Assembly: GCA_963759055.1 (NCBI GenBank)
Contig: CAVWYD010000009.1
Span: forward strand, 62,001 to 126,000
Reading direction: 5' to 3'
DNA length: 64,000 nt
Source of the DNA: Thiosocius sp963759055
GTDB lineage: Bacteria; Pseudomonadota; Gammaproteobacteria; Chromatiales; Chromatiaceae
Shown: positions 7,448-17,520 of the stretch, in pieces
Layout: every line of letters starts with the position of its first letter
Position numbering within the stretch: position 1 is the stretch's first letter
Translations under genes and position numbers: made by a program
Notes under the pieces: generated by a model
The model's database searches: none
What the model was told of the DNA's origin: nothing
What the model saw: the letters and a program-made list of their open reading frames with translations, nothing else

Positions 7448-10400
7448 ATGTTCAGAAAAAACAATAACCGCCTGATCCGCAGTTTGAGCAAACTGCTCGC
7501 GGACACCCCTCCGGACGGCACCCGTCCCGTGGAGGCCGGTCAGCTCGAACAGCTGCTGGGCGTTTATTACCGGCATATATCTCCAGCTGATCTCGAGGAG
7601 CATGATCCACACGATCTGCTCGGGGCTCTGGTTGCGCACTGGCGATTGATGCGCAGACGCCGACCCGATGAGGCAGTGGTCCGGGTCTACAACCCGGAAC
7701 AGGAAGAACACGGCTGGCGCAGCACTGACACCATCGTCGAGGTTGTTGCGCAGGACATGCCGTTTCTGGTGGATTCGATATCCTCCGCCCTGAACCGGAA
7801 GGGCATGACCATCAGGCTCACCATCCACCCGGTGTTCGGCGTCAGCCGGGACTCCAAAGGCATTCTCACCGCCGTGCACGAAAGCAAAAGCGGCGAAAAG
7901 GTCACTTCCACCGAGGCTGTTTTGAGGTTCCATGTGGACCGCCAGCCTTTGCATACACTTGCCGGGCTGGAACGCCTGGTGTCCGGCGTGATCGCAGATA
8001 TCAAACTGGCGACTTCAGACTGGTTGAAGATGAAGGGTCAGGCAGAAAAGATCCAGTCTGAGCTTGGCAGTCGTGCGCCGCAGGCAGCCTGTCCGGATGT
8101 CGATGAGGTCAGGGCTTTTCTGAACTGGATGATCGCTGACCATTTCCTGTTCATTTCGACCTGTCGCTTTGTCTTGCAGGTTGATGGCGAAAAAGGCGTT
8201 CTGCGCCTGGCCGGGGATTCCTGCCTGGGTGTATTGCGCGGTGGCGTCGAATCAGGTCGGCGCGCAGAGGACTGGATATCGGGCCTGGGTGTGGATCTGC
8301 GTGCATTCCACTACGATCTGGTGATCACCAAGGCAAACGCAAGATCAAGCATCCACAGGCCGGCCTATATGGACTGTGTGGCGGTCAAGCAAAGGGACGA
8401 ACAGGGCAAGGTGGTTGGTCTCTATTGCCTGATCGGGCTGTTCTCCTCAGGCGCCTACAGCACACCGCCGCGGCAGATACCCCTGTTGAGAAAGAAGGTC
8501 GACGAGGTTTTTGCAGCGGCGAAGATTACACCCAACAGCCATTCCGGGCGGGTGGTTGCCAACATTCTGGACAACCTCCCCCGCGATCTGCTGTTTCAAA
8601 TCGGCACCAAGGATCTGTTGAGTACCACGCTGGGTGTGCTCAGCCTGCAGGAACGCCAGCGCACCCGGCTGTTCATCATCCAGGACCCGTTCGGTCGTTT
8701 CTTTACCTGTCTCGTCTATCTGCCGCGAGAGCACTACAGCCGTGACGTCCGCATCGCGGTGCAGAATATCCTGGCCCAGGCATTGGGCGGCACCGACGTT
8801 GTCTTTGACACGCAGTTTTCCGAGTCGATACTGGCTAGGATCTACTACGTGATCAGGGTCCCGGTGGGTTCCCAGCCAAGTTTTGACATCGACGATCTGG
8901 AACAGCAGGTGGTCGAGGTTACGACGACCTGGCAGGATGGCCTGCGCGCCGCCCTGTTCAGCGAGGTTGCCGAGTCACGGGCGACAGGCTACCTGAGTGA
9001 CTATGCAGACGCTTTCCCCGGAGGTTATCGCGAAGACTGTCACCCGCGTATCGCGGTAAAAGATATTCAGCGTATCGAGCGTGCGCGTCGCGATGGTCGG
9101 CTCGTGTTACATCTTTATTACCCGATCGCTGAAAACGCCGAGCAGTTACACGTCCGCCTCTATTCGATGAGCAAGCCGGTTTCGCTGTCGCAGGTGATAC
9201 CCATCCTGGAGCACATGGGGCTCAGCGTCTTCGGCGAACGCCCGTATCGTATCCGGCATCCTGCCGGCGATGCCTGGATACATGACTTCGCAACACGCCG
9301 TTCGGTCGGCAGAAAAACGGTCCCGGCCAGGGTCAGGACGCTTTTCGGGGATGCCTTTTTACGTGTCTGGGAAGGCGACGTCGATGACGATGGGTTCAAC
9401 GGACTCGTCCTGCGTGCCGGTCTATCGTGGAAAGAGGCCCTGCTGTTCAGGGCATACAGCCGGTACCAGCACCAGATCAAGGTACCGTACACGCGAGCGT
9501 ATTCGATCGCGGTTCTGAACCGACATCCGGAAGTGGTGCGCAAGCTGAATCGCCTGTTTCGTCTGCGTTTCTCACCGGATGAAGCCGATGCGGGGACACA
9601 ACAGGAGAAGAGACTCCAGGAGTTCGAGAATCTGCTGGAGAATGTGTCGAGCCTGGATGAGGATCGGATCCTGCGCGGCTTTCTCAATCTGATCCAGGCG
9701 ACGCTGCGCACGAATTTTTATTGTCTCAATAGTGACGGCACGGACAGGACCTACCTGTCGTTCAAGATCGACCCCAGCCGCATACCGGACGTTCCCCTGC
9801 CATTGCCGATGTTCGAGATCTTTGTCTTTTCGGCACGTATGGAGGGGGTGCACCTGCGTGGTGGGCGCGTCGCACGCGGCGGTTTGCGCTGGTCCGACCG
9901 GATGGAGGACTACCGCACCGAGGTCCTCGGCCTCATGAAGGCCCAGATGGTCAAGAACACGGTCATCGTGCCGGTCGGCTCCAAGGGCGGGTTCGTGGTC
10001 AAGAACGGTACCGCCCAGGAAAGCCGTGAACAGCTCATGACAAAGGTGGTTGCCTGTTACCAGACCCTGTTGCGCGGCATGCTGGATGTCACGGACAACC
10101 TGGTCGGCGACGAGCTGGTTCCGCCAACCCGTGTTGTTCGTCATGATGAGGACGATCCCTACCTGGTCATCGCCGCGGACAAGGGCACGGCCACATTCTC
10201 CGATATCGCCAATCAGGTCGCCGCCGAGTACGGTTTCTGGCTGGGCGATGCCTTCGCCTCGGGCGGCTCCGTTGGTTACGATCACAAGCTCATGGGAATC
10301 ACCGCGCGGGGCGCCTGGGAGTCGGTCAAGCGCCACTTCCGCGAACTGGGTCTGGATACCCAGTCTCAGGATTTCACCGTCATCGGCATTGGTGACATGT

Positions 10401-12346
10401 CTGGTGATGTGTTTGGCAACGGGATGTTGTTGTCGCGACACATACGCCTGCTGGGGGCGTTCAATCACCAGCACATCTTCCTCGATCCGGATCCCGATGC
10501 CGGGAAGTCATACACGGAGCGCGAACGGCTGTTCCGTCTACCGGGTTCGAGTTGGTCGGATTACGATCGTCAGCTGATCTCGCAGGGTGGCGGCGTCCAT
10601 GCACGCACGGCGAAATCGATCGTGCTGACACCCGAGGTGCAGGCGATGCTTGGACTCAAGGTGGACAGATTGACGCCGAACGCGCTGATCCACGCCATGC
10701 TGAAGGCATCGGTCGATCTGTTGTGGAATGGCGGGATCGGCACCTATGCCAAGGCCTCGTTCGAGACGCATGATCAGGCCAGTGACAAGACCAACGACGG
10801 CCTGCGCGTCGATGCCCGGGATCTGCGCTGCCGGGTCGTCGGTGAGGGGGGTAACCTGGGTTTCACGCAGCTGGCCCGGGTCGAGTATGCCCTGCGTGGC
10901 GGTCTGATCTACACCGATGCCATAGATAATTCAGCCGGTGTCGATTGTTCCGACCATGAGGTCAATATCAAAATCCTGCTCGACAAGGTGGTCGCCAATG
11001 GCGATATGACCACCAAGCAGCGTAATCAGCTGCTGGCTGAAATGACGGATGATGTGGCGCGTCTGGTTCTCGCAGACAACTATTCCCAGACCCAGGCGGT
11101 AAGTATCGTCGTTGCGGGCGGCGCCCAGAAGCTTTACGAGCAGGCACGGTTCATGGATCTGCTGGAACACACGGGCAGATTCAACAGGCTGCTCGAGGGC
11201 CTGCCCGATAAAAAAGCGATCACCGAGCGTCTCGCGTTGGCCCAGGGGCTCACGAAGCCGGAAGTCGCGGTACTGCTTGCCTACAGCAAGATGAATTACT
11301 TCGAGGCAATCGTTGCCTCGGATATCCCCGACGACCCGTTCGTGCAGGATCGTCTGTCGCAGTATTTCCCTCCCGTACTCGGTAAACGCTTTGCCGAGGA
11401 GATAAAGGGACACCGTCTGCGACGTGAAATCATCGCGACCTCGATTGCCGGAAGCATCAGCGACCATGTCGGACCGGGGATCGGGTTTCGTGTGCGCGAA
11501 GAGGTGGGTTCGGATATCGCCGGGGTAGTGCGCGGCTATATTGTCGCGAGTGAGATTTTCGACACCAATACGATCTGGGGGCAGATAGAGGCCCTCGACA
11601 ATCAGGTCGGCGCGACGGTGCAGATCGAGATGTTGTCTACCGTTGCGGGGTTTCTCGAACAGACCCTGACGGCCGTGCTTCGTTCGTACAAAGACTGTCT
11701 GAATATGGAAGTGCTGCGGGAGCGCTTCCATGACGGGGTGGCAGAGCTGGCGGGCGCCATGCCGAATCCACTGGCGGCAGATGAAAAACGTGAGTTCGAC
11801 CGGCTTGTGCGCCACCTGGTGAGGGCTGGCGTGCCGCGCGAGCTCGCACAACAGGTGTCAGCGTTGATACCGCTGTCGGCCGCGCTGGACATCGTTGAGG
11901 TTGCCACGTCGACAGATACGAAGATCGAGACCGCAGCCTGGGTTTATTCGGCGTTGAGCCACACCCTGGATCTGGATTGGATCGAGCGCCAGATTGCGGG
12001 TCTGTCGGTACAGACGCACTGGCATCTCCTGGCACGGACCAAACTTCAGGCCGCGCTGAATGCGCATAGACGCAGTTTGACCGCCCAGGTCCTGCGTTCG
12101 CGTCACAGGGAAAAAAGTGGCCGCGGCATACTGGAGCGCTGGGTGCGGCAAAATCGCTCCATGCTGGATCGGCACGATGAGATTATCGCCGAGTTCAAGG
12201 CCGGTGCCGTATTCGATTTCGCGATCATTTCGCTGATCGTCGCCGGCGTCGGTGAGCTGCTGCCCTCCGGCCTGGGAGTCGAGACGGAGTCTCGAGCGCA
12301 AGTGCTTAAGGTCTTACCACCAGCACCGAGCATGGGGCCTGGTTGA
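7448..12346 (+). CDS. gdhB: NAD-specific glutamate dehydrogenase, large (about 180 kDa) class
   Basis: The protein has 1632 residues, the usual size of the L_180 class, which oxidises glutamate to 2-oxoglutarate and ammonia with NAD. The N-terminal half carries the class-specific ACT-like regulatory regions (DMPFLVDSISSALNRKGM). The catalytic core from about residue 780 contains RGGLRWSDRMEDYRTEVLGL, a lysine-rich VGSKGGFVVKNG segment, DMSGDVFGNGMLLS and GEGGNLGFTQ. The long C-terminal domain is also present. The gene is uninterrupted over 4.9 kb, in contrast to the frame-broken TRAP genes that face it. Its 3' end overlaps the convergent stress-protein gene by 41 bases. The class usually serves glutamate catabolism, fitting a nearby TAXI-TRAP importer. 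Confidence 0.95.
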   Translation: MFRKNNNRLIRSLSKLLADTPPDGTRPVEAGQLEQLLGVYYRHISPADLEEHDPHDLLGALVAHWRLMRRRRPDEAVVRVYNPEQEEHGWRSTDTIVEVVAQDMPFLVDSISSALNRKGMTIRLTIHPVFGVSRDSKGILTAVHESKSGEKVTSTEAVLRFHVDRQPLHTLAGLERLVSGVIADIKLATSDWLKMKGQAEKIQSELGSRAPQAACPDVDEVRAFLNWMIADHFLFISTCRFVLQVDGEKGVLRLAGDSCLGVLRGGVESGRRAEDWISGLGVDLRAFHYDLVITKANARSSIHRPAYMDCVAVKQRDEQGKVVGLYCLIGLFSSGAYSTPPRQIPLLRKKVDEVFAAAKITPNSHSGRVVANILDNLPRDLLFQIGTKDLLSTTLGVLSLQERQRTRLFIIQDPFGRFFTCLVYLPREHYSRDVRIAVQNILAQALGGTDVVFDTQFSESILARIYYVIRVPVGSQPSFDIDDLEQQVVEVTTTWQDGLRAALFSEVAESRATGYLSDYADAFPGGYREDCHPRIAVKDIQRIERARRDGRLVLHLYYPIAENAEQLHVRLYSMSKPVSLSQVIPILEHMGLSVFGERPYRIRHPAGDAWIHDFATRRSVGRKTVPARVRTLFGDAFLRVWEGDVDDDGFNGLVLRAGLSWKEALLFRAYSRYQHQIKVPYTRAYSIAVLNRHPEVVRKLNRLFRLRFSPDEADAGTQQEKRLQEFENLLENVSSLDEDRILRGFLNLIQATLRTNFYCLNSDGTDRTYLSFKIDPSRIPDVPLPLPMFEIFVFSARMEGVHLRGGRVARGGLRWSDRMEDYRTEVLGLMKAQMVKNTVIVPVGSKGGFVVKNGTAQESREQLMTKVVACYQTLLRGMLDVTDNLVGDELVPPTRVVRHDEDDPYLVIAADKGTATFSDIANQVAAEYGFWLGDAFASGGSVGYDHKLMGITARGAWESVKRHFRELGLDTQSQDFTVIGIGDMSGDVFGNGMLLSRHIRLLGAFNHQHIFLDPDPDAGKSYTERERLFRLPGSSWSDYDRQLISQGGGVHARTAKSIVLTPEVQAMLGLKVDRLTPNALIHAMLKASVDLLWNGGIGTYAKASFETHDQASDKTNDGLRVDARDLRCRVVGEGGNLGFTQLARVEYALRGGLIYTDAIDNSAGVDCSDHEVNIKILLDKVVANGDMTTKQRNQLLAEMTDDVARLVLADNYSQTQAVSIVVAGGAQKLYEQARFMDLLEHTGRFNRLLEGLPDKKAITERLALAQGLTKPEVAVLLAYSKMNYFEAIVASDIPDDPFVQDRLSQYFPPVLGKRFAEEIKGHRLRREIIATSIAGSISDHVGPGIGFRVREEVGSDIAGVVRGYIVASEIFDTNTIWGQIEALDNQVGATVQIEMLSTVAGFLEQTLTAVLRSYKDCLNMEVLRERFHDGVAELAGAMPNPLAADEKREFDRLVRHLVRAGVPRELAQQVSALIPLSAALDIVEVATSTDTKIETAAWVYSALSHTLDLDWIERQIAGLSVQTHWHLLARTKLQAALNAHRRSLTAQVLRSRHREKSGRGILERWVRQNRSMLDRHDEIIAEFKAGAVFDFAIISLIVAGVGELLPSGLGVETESRAQVLKVLPPAPSMGPG

Positions 12347-12734
12347 CCACGTGCGAGCTATTCGAGCCCAGAAAGACCTTGCTGATGTCGTTTTTGCGTG
12401 CAGGCATTACGACCAGGTCTATGTTGTGCTTTTCAATATACTCGACGATTACTTTGCGAGGGCTGCCTTCTCGTACTGCACAGTGGACATCGGCCGGTTG
12501 CTTGAAGTGTGCGTCGACAAACTTTTTGAGTTCCACACAGGTCTCTTCGTGGGCATTCTTGATCGCGTCTTCCGGGAAATAGCTGGCCACCAGAGAACTG
12601 CTGAAATCAGGTATCGCGGTCAAGACGGTGAGATTTGCACCATAGTGTTCGGTAAGCTCCTGCGCGGTCTCTATCGCCCGCCCGATGAGCTTGGTTTCGT
12701 CCATGTTGATGGGTAGCAGAATTTCCTTGAACAT
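12306..12734 (-). CDS. UspA-family universal stress protein linked to the TRAP operon
   Basis: The protein has 142 residues. It starts FKEILLPINMDETK and ends SSHVVNQAPCSVLVVRP, the classic Usp fold with the ATP-binding C-terminal G-x9-G(S/T)-like region (FLGSNSSHVV). It is the last gene of the TRAP operon, 14 bases after the permease. In Halomonas a Usp protein (TeaD) in the same position binds ATP and tunes the TeaABC TRAP transporter, so a regulatory role on this transporter is likely but inferred. Its 3' end overlaps the convergent glutamate dehydrogenase gene. Confidence 0.85.
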   Translation of the reverse strand: MFKEILLPINMDETKLIGRAIETAQELTEHYGANLTVLTAIPDFSSSLVASYFPEDAIKNAHEETCVELKKFVDAHFKQPADVHCAVREGSPRKVIVEYIEKHNIDLVVMPARKNDISKVFLGSNSSHVVNQAPCSVLVVRP

Positions 12735-12748
12735 GATGTGCCTCCAGA

Positions 12749-15345
12749 TCAGGCGGTTTGCGGTACCGACTTCGACGGGCCGTAACGGCGACGCTGAATC
12801 CAGGCGATCAATGCGAGTAGCGCAAGGGCGGGAATGAACATCAGGTGCTTGGGCGGACGCTCGGCCTCGACCTGCATGTTGACGATCTCCCAGTCGAAAT
12901 CAATGCCGACATTCTGTGCCTCGCTGCCAAACACGACGTTGTCGGCCAACACCTTGTCACCCTCTACCCGCACCTCAAGGCCCGCATCCGCCAGACGCTG
13001 CGCGCCGTCTCGCCGGCTTGCCGAGCGGCAGCAATACAGTGCGCGTGGTGAATTTGCCATCCAGAGTCTCGCCCTGCACCACCATCTGCAGACTTGCCTT
13101 CCGCTGGCACCTTGGCGGCCTGCTCGACGATTCGGGTCGCCGGGATGATCTCGGTCGGGGCATAGATCTCGTCCCACCAGAAGCCCGGGCGGAACAGGGT
13201 GAACGCAACAAGCAGCAGCGCCAGCGATTCCCAGAGGCGGCTCTTGACCAGCCAGTAACCCTGCGTGGCCGCGGCAAACAGCAGCATGGCGATGGTCGCC
13301 GAGGCGATGACGATAATCAGTTCAAACCAGCCGTCGATACCGATCAGCAGCAACTGGGTGTTGAAGATGAACAGGAACGGCAGGATGGCGGTTCGGATGT
13401 CGTACATGAAGCCCTGGATGCCGGTCTTTATCGGATCGCTCTTGGCGATGGCCGCGGCGGCGAAGGCCGCCAGACCGACCGGTGGCGTGTCGTCCGCCAG
13501 GATGCCGAAATAGAAGACGAACATGTGCACCGCGATCAGCGGCACGATCAAGCCATTGGCCGAGGCCAGCGAGACGACCACCGGCGCCATCAGGCTGGAC
13601 ACCACGATGTAGTTGGCGGTGGTCGGCAGGCCCATGCCCGAGGATGATGCAGATCATCGCGGTGAAGATCAGCGCCAGCATCAGGTAGCCGCCCGAGATG
13701 AATTCGACGAACTCGATCATCACCTGGCCGATGCCGGTCAGCGTGATGGTGCCGACGATGATGCCGGCGGCCGCGGTGGCAACGCCGATGCCGATCATGT
13801 TGCGTGCGCCATGCGCCAGGCCGTCGATACATTCGGTAAAGCCGCGTTTCAGCTGGCCGTGCAGATCGCGTCCGCGGAAGAAGGCCAGCAGCGGTCGCTG
13901 GGTCAGCACGATGAAGATCATCAGCACGGTCGCCCAGAATGCGGACAGGCCCGGGCGAGAAGCGTTCGACGATCAGGCACCACATCAGCACCACGATCGG
14001 CAGCAGGAAGTACAGACCGGCCTTGACCGTCGGCCCGGTCTCCGGCAGCTCCAGCACCGGGTCGTCCGGGTCGTCCATCTGCAGTTCGGGATAGGTCGTT
14101 GCAAATTTCAGCAGGCCGACATAGGCGACCGTTACCAGGACGCCGACGATGTAGATGGCCGCGTCGCCGGCGACATCCTTGATCCAGCCGATGCCGTAGT
14201 AGACGGCGAAGCCGATCACGCAGATTCCGCTGACCACGGCGGCGAATGTCATCAGGCGCTGGGCGATGGTGGGGTGATGAAGCTTGGGCAGACCCTGCAT
14301 GTCGGCCTTGAGGGCCTCGAGGTGCACGATATAGAAAAGCGCGATGTACGAAATGACCGCGGGCAGGATGGCGTGCTTGATGACCTCGAGGTAGGAGATG
14401 CCGACATACTCGATCATCAGGAAGGCCGCGGCCCCCATGACCGGTGGGGTCAGCTGACCATTGGTCGAGGCCGCCACCTCGACCGCCCCGGCCTTGGTGC
14501 CGGGAAAACCGACCCTTTTCATCAGCGGGATGGTGAAGGTGCCGGTGGTCGCCACGTTGGCGATCGACGAGCCGGAGATCAGGCCGGTGGTGGCCGAGGC
14601 GACCACTGCCGCCTTGGCCGGGCCGCCCTTCAGGTGCCCAAGCAGCGCAAACGCGACCTTGATGAAATAGTTGCCGGCGCCGGCCTGTTCGAGCATGGCG
14701 CCGAACAGTACGAACAGGAACACGAAGCTGGTCGATACGCCGAGCGCGATACCGAACACGCCTTCGGTGGTCAGCCACTGGTGCGACATCACCTTGTGCA
14801 GGCTCTGGCCTTTGTGCGCAATCACGTCCGGCATGTATGCGCCACCGAAGGTGTACACCAGGAAGACGATGGCAACCATCATCAGCGGTGGTCCCGAGCG
14901 CCCGTCGGGTCGCCTCGAGCAGCATCAGCATGCCGATCACGGCGACGACCAGGTCGTACGTCGTCGGGGCGCCGGAGCGGCCCGACAGCTCGGTATAGAA
15001 GAGATAGATATAGGCCGCACTGAATGCGCCCAGGGCGGCAAAGATCCAGTCCTGGATCGGGATGTGGTCGCGCGGCGAGCGTTTGAACGCGGGAAATGCG
15101 GTGAAGGCGAGGAATATCGCGAACGCCAGGTGGATCGACCTGGCCTCGGTGTTGTTGAACACACCGAACTTGAACAGGAAGGGCAGGGGTGACGCGTACC
15201 ACAGCTGGAACAGCGACCAGGCAAGGGGTACACCGAACAGGAGTTTTCCGGGAATGCCCGCCGGATGACGTGCGCCGGTATCGACCTGTGCGACCAGGTC
15301 CTCGGCGTCAGTAGCTGACGGTTCGGGTTTGTTGTTTTCTGCCAC
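12749..15345 (-). CDS. TRAP transporter, fused 4TM/12TM permease (five apparent +1 frame breaks)
   Basis: This encodes the DctQ-DctM fused membrane protein of a TAXI-type TRAP importer, which uses an ion gradient. After removing one base at each of five sites (near 14893, 13952, 13638, 13094 and 13011) the span gives 863 codons and a continuous protein. The N-terminal soluble part is followed by more than a dozen hydrophobic segments. DctM-like motifs include GMGLPTTANYIVV and TAMICIILG, and a C-terminal extension (FGSEAQNVGIDFDWEIV) is typical of the fused family. The start is GTG 15345 after a GGGGGAG ribosome-binding site. It lies between the TAXI binding protein upstream and a Usp downstream. 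All breaks are insertions with no nonsense substitutions, so I treat this as one functional gene with sequence errors; true decay is the alternative. Confidence 0.82.
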
Positions 15346-15508
15346 GGCTCCCCCCTGGGAAACGCTCACCGATTGCGCTTCGTCTGGCCTCCTGATCGCC
15401 GGTCTTGTTGCAGCTGTCTCAACTGTGCAAACGCGGCCGGTACAACCTTTGGTATGAGAACGCCCGGCGCCGGCAGCGTTCATGCGCCGCCGGGCCGGGC
15501 AGGCCGTC

Positions 15509-16480
15509 TTACATCAGGCCGGCTTCCTTGTAGTATTTCGTCGCACCGTCGTGCAGTGGTGCCGACAGGCCGTCCTTGGTCATCTCTTCCTTGGTCAGGT
15601 GCCCGAATGCCGGATGCAGCTTGCGGAAGTCGTCGAAGTTTTCGAACACCGCCTTGACCACCTGGTAGACCGTTCCTTCCGGTGTGTTGGTCGATGATAC
15701 GAAGGTGGCGGCGACACCAAAGGTGCTGACGTCATCCGGGCTGCCGGTGTACATGCCGCCAGGTATCACCGCCTTGCGGTAGTAGGCGTTATCGGCGACC
15801 AGTTTATCGATCTCCGGGCCGCTGACTGACACCAGTACCGTGTCGCAGGAGGTCGTGGCCTCCTTGATCGAGCCGTTGGGGTGGCCCACCGTATAGATCA
15901 TGGCGTCGATCTTGTTGTCGCAGAGTGCCTGCGACTGTTCGGCGGCCTTGAGCTCGGATACCAGCGTGAAGTCATCGTTGCTCCAGCCCTTGGCGGCCAT
16001 GACGACCTCCATGGTGCCGCGCTGACCGGATCCCGGGTTGCCGATGTTCACGCGCTTGCCCTTCAGGTCATCGAAAGTCTTGATGCCGGAGTCCTTACGT
16101 GCGACCACGGTAAAGGGTTCCGGATGCACCGAGAAGACTGCGCGCAGCTCCTTGTTGGGGCCCGCCTCTTCGAACTTGCTGGTGCCGTTATATGCATGGT
16201 ATTGCCAGTCAGACTGCGCGACGCCCATGTCGAGTTCGCCGGCACGGATGGTGTTCAGGTTGTAAACAGATCCGCCGGTCGACTCGACCGAGCAACGTAT
16301 GCCGTGTTCCTTGCGGCCTTTGTTGACCAGACGGCAGATCGCGCCTCCGGTCGGATAGTAGACGCCGGTGACGCCGCCGGTGCCGATCGTGATAAACGAG
16401 TTGGCGCTGGCTGTGCTCATTGCGCCGAGCCCGAGTCCCGCGGCTACGGTCGCGCTCAATACGAGTTTTTTTCCAAACAT
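15509..16480 (-). CDS. TAXI-family TRAP transporter solute-binding protein
   Basis: The protein has 323 residues with a Sec signal peptide (MFGKKLVLSATVAAGLGLG, cleavage after ASA). The mature N-terminus FITIGTGGVTGVYYPTGGAI is the TAXI family signature for the periplasmic receptor. TAXI proteins deliver solutes to fused TRAP permeases, and the best-studied member binds glutamate or glutamine. The substrate cannot be read from sequence, but the neighbouring NAD-glutamate dehydrogenase makes an amino acid plausible. It is the first gene of the operon, 163 bases before the permease start, and is frame-intact. Confidence 0.93.
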   Translation of the reverse strand: MFGKKLVLSATVAAGLGLGAMSTASANSFITIGTGGVTGVYYPTGGAICRLVNKGRKEHGIRCSVESTGGSVYNLNTIRAGELDMGVAQSDWQYHAYNGTSKFEEAGPNKELRAVFSVHPEPFTVVARKDSGIKTFDDLKGKRVNIGNPGSGQRGTMEVVMAAKGWSNDDFTLVSELKAAEQSQALCDNKIDAMIYTVGHPNGSIKEATTSCDTVLVSVSGPEIDKLVADNAYYRKAVIPGGMYTGSPDDVSTFGVAATFVSSTNTPEGTVYQVVKAVFENFDDFRKLHPAFGHLTKEEMTKDGLSAPLHDGATKYYKEAGLM

Positions 16481-16805
16481 GGGTATTCCTCCGGATTTGT
16501 TGCGTTACGACTGAATTCGTTTTTTTCGCCAGGGTGCGATCTTCACACGCACCTCTCTCGATTACGACAAGACTTGCTTACGACGGTTCGCATACGCGGC
16601 GAGGATAAATTACCCATCCATCGGGTGGGATGCGTTGATTTCTAACAGATATTTGCCGCTTTTGCGAGTCTGCGGCTGCAGGTCCGCCGACATGATCGAC
16701 AAGTCTGCATGTAAGCATGTTCTGATGTGCCGGCCGCCGGGGTGCATTCCGCGCATGGGGTTCGCCTGGATCACGGGCCCGAGCACAGGCATAGATTTCC
16801 CGGAT
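16481..16805. other. Intergenic region upstream of the TAXI-TRAP operon
   Basis: About 325 bases between the yaeQ stop and the TAXI start carry no convincing coding sequence. It should hold the TRAP operon promoter and the yaeQ terminator. I see AT-rich stretches near 16605-16660 but no clean promoter or operator. Confidence 0.45.
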
Positions 16806-17342
16806 TTAACGCAACTGTTCAAGTGCAAAATTTATGCTGTCGGTTTCGTTGGATAACCAGATCTCACCTTCCTGTATGGTGCACTGCAGATCCATATTGC
16901 GCTGTGCGAGTGTCGCCAGTTGTGCGCCGATTCCATCAGGCAGTTTGAACACCGACAGCTGATCGAATCTTTTGAGCCGCTCCGCGATCTGTTTCCACCA
17001 GACGGCAGCTGCGCGGTGCTGATGGCAATAGATCAGGACACGCCTGGATCGGGAGCAGGCCTTCTTGATACGCTTTTCATCCGGTTGGCCGATCTCGATC
17101 CAAAGTGTCAGCTCGTCGCTCAGAGAACGTTGCCATAGCTCCGGTTCGTCATCCTGACTGAGTCCGCGTGTGAAGCCAAGGCCGTCATCGGCGTTCAATG
17201 CGAATGCCAGCACGCGAACCATCATGCGCTCGTCAGTTTCGGAGGGGTGGCGCGCGATCGTCAGTTGATATGTCTGATAGTGGGCGCGATCGAGATCCGA
17301 CACCTGGAGTGTGCATCGGTGAATGGTTGCGTTCAGCGCCAT
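16806..17342 (-). CDS. yaeQ: YaeQ family protein
   Basis: The protein has 178 residues, the normal YaeQ length. It starts MALNATIHRCTLQVSDLDR and contains the family blocks RHPSETDERMMVRVLAFAL, LWIEIGQPDEKRIKKAC and a late WLS. The fold is a restriction-endonuclease-like (PD-(D/E)xK) alpha/beta fold: the E of WIEIGQP and the preceding region form the core. No catalytic activity is proven for the family; a link to transcription elongation (RfaH suppression) was once proposed for E. coli. It is a single gene divergent from the CLC gene. Confidence 0.9.
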   Translation of the reverse strand: MALNATIHRCTLQVSDLDRAHYQTYQLTIARHPSETDERMMVRVLAFALNADDGLGFTRGLSQDDEPELWQRSLSDELTLWIEIGQPDEKRIKKACSRSRRVLIYCHQHRAAAVWWKQIAERLKRFDQLSVFKLPDGIGAQLATLAQRNMDLQCTIQEGEIWLSNETDSINFALEQLR

Positions 17343-17520
17343 GGGCTGATTGAGATATCCTGTGCTTGAAACCGCGGATGGCCGGCCGTTAAATCATGTG
17401 AGTAACGACGCGTCGATGTAAGCGGTGTGCCGTCACAGGCTCAGCATGGGCGAGACCGCCGCAGCTGGCAAGTGTCGTTTCCGTAATCATGGTCCGGTCG
17501 AAGCCGGCGAGTTCAGGGAT

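Noticed and set aside
9572..10474. Long open frame antisense to glutamate dehydrogenase (300 codons)
   Set aside because: It is a shadow of the strongly conserved gdh frame in high-GC DNA. Its translation has no family features and is rich in Arg, His and Gln.
12749..15345. TRAP permease as a decaying pseudogene
   Set aside because: All five breaks are single insertions, without deletions, nonsense codons or loss of conserved residues, and the corrected length is exactly in frame.
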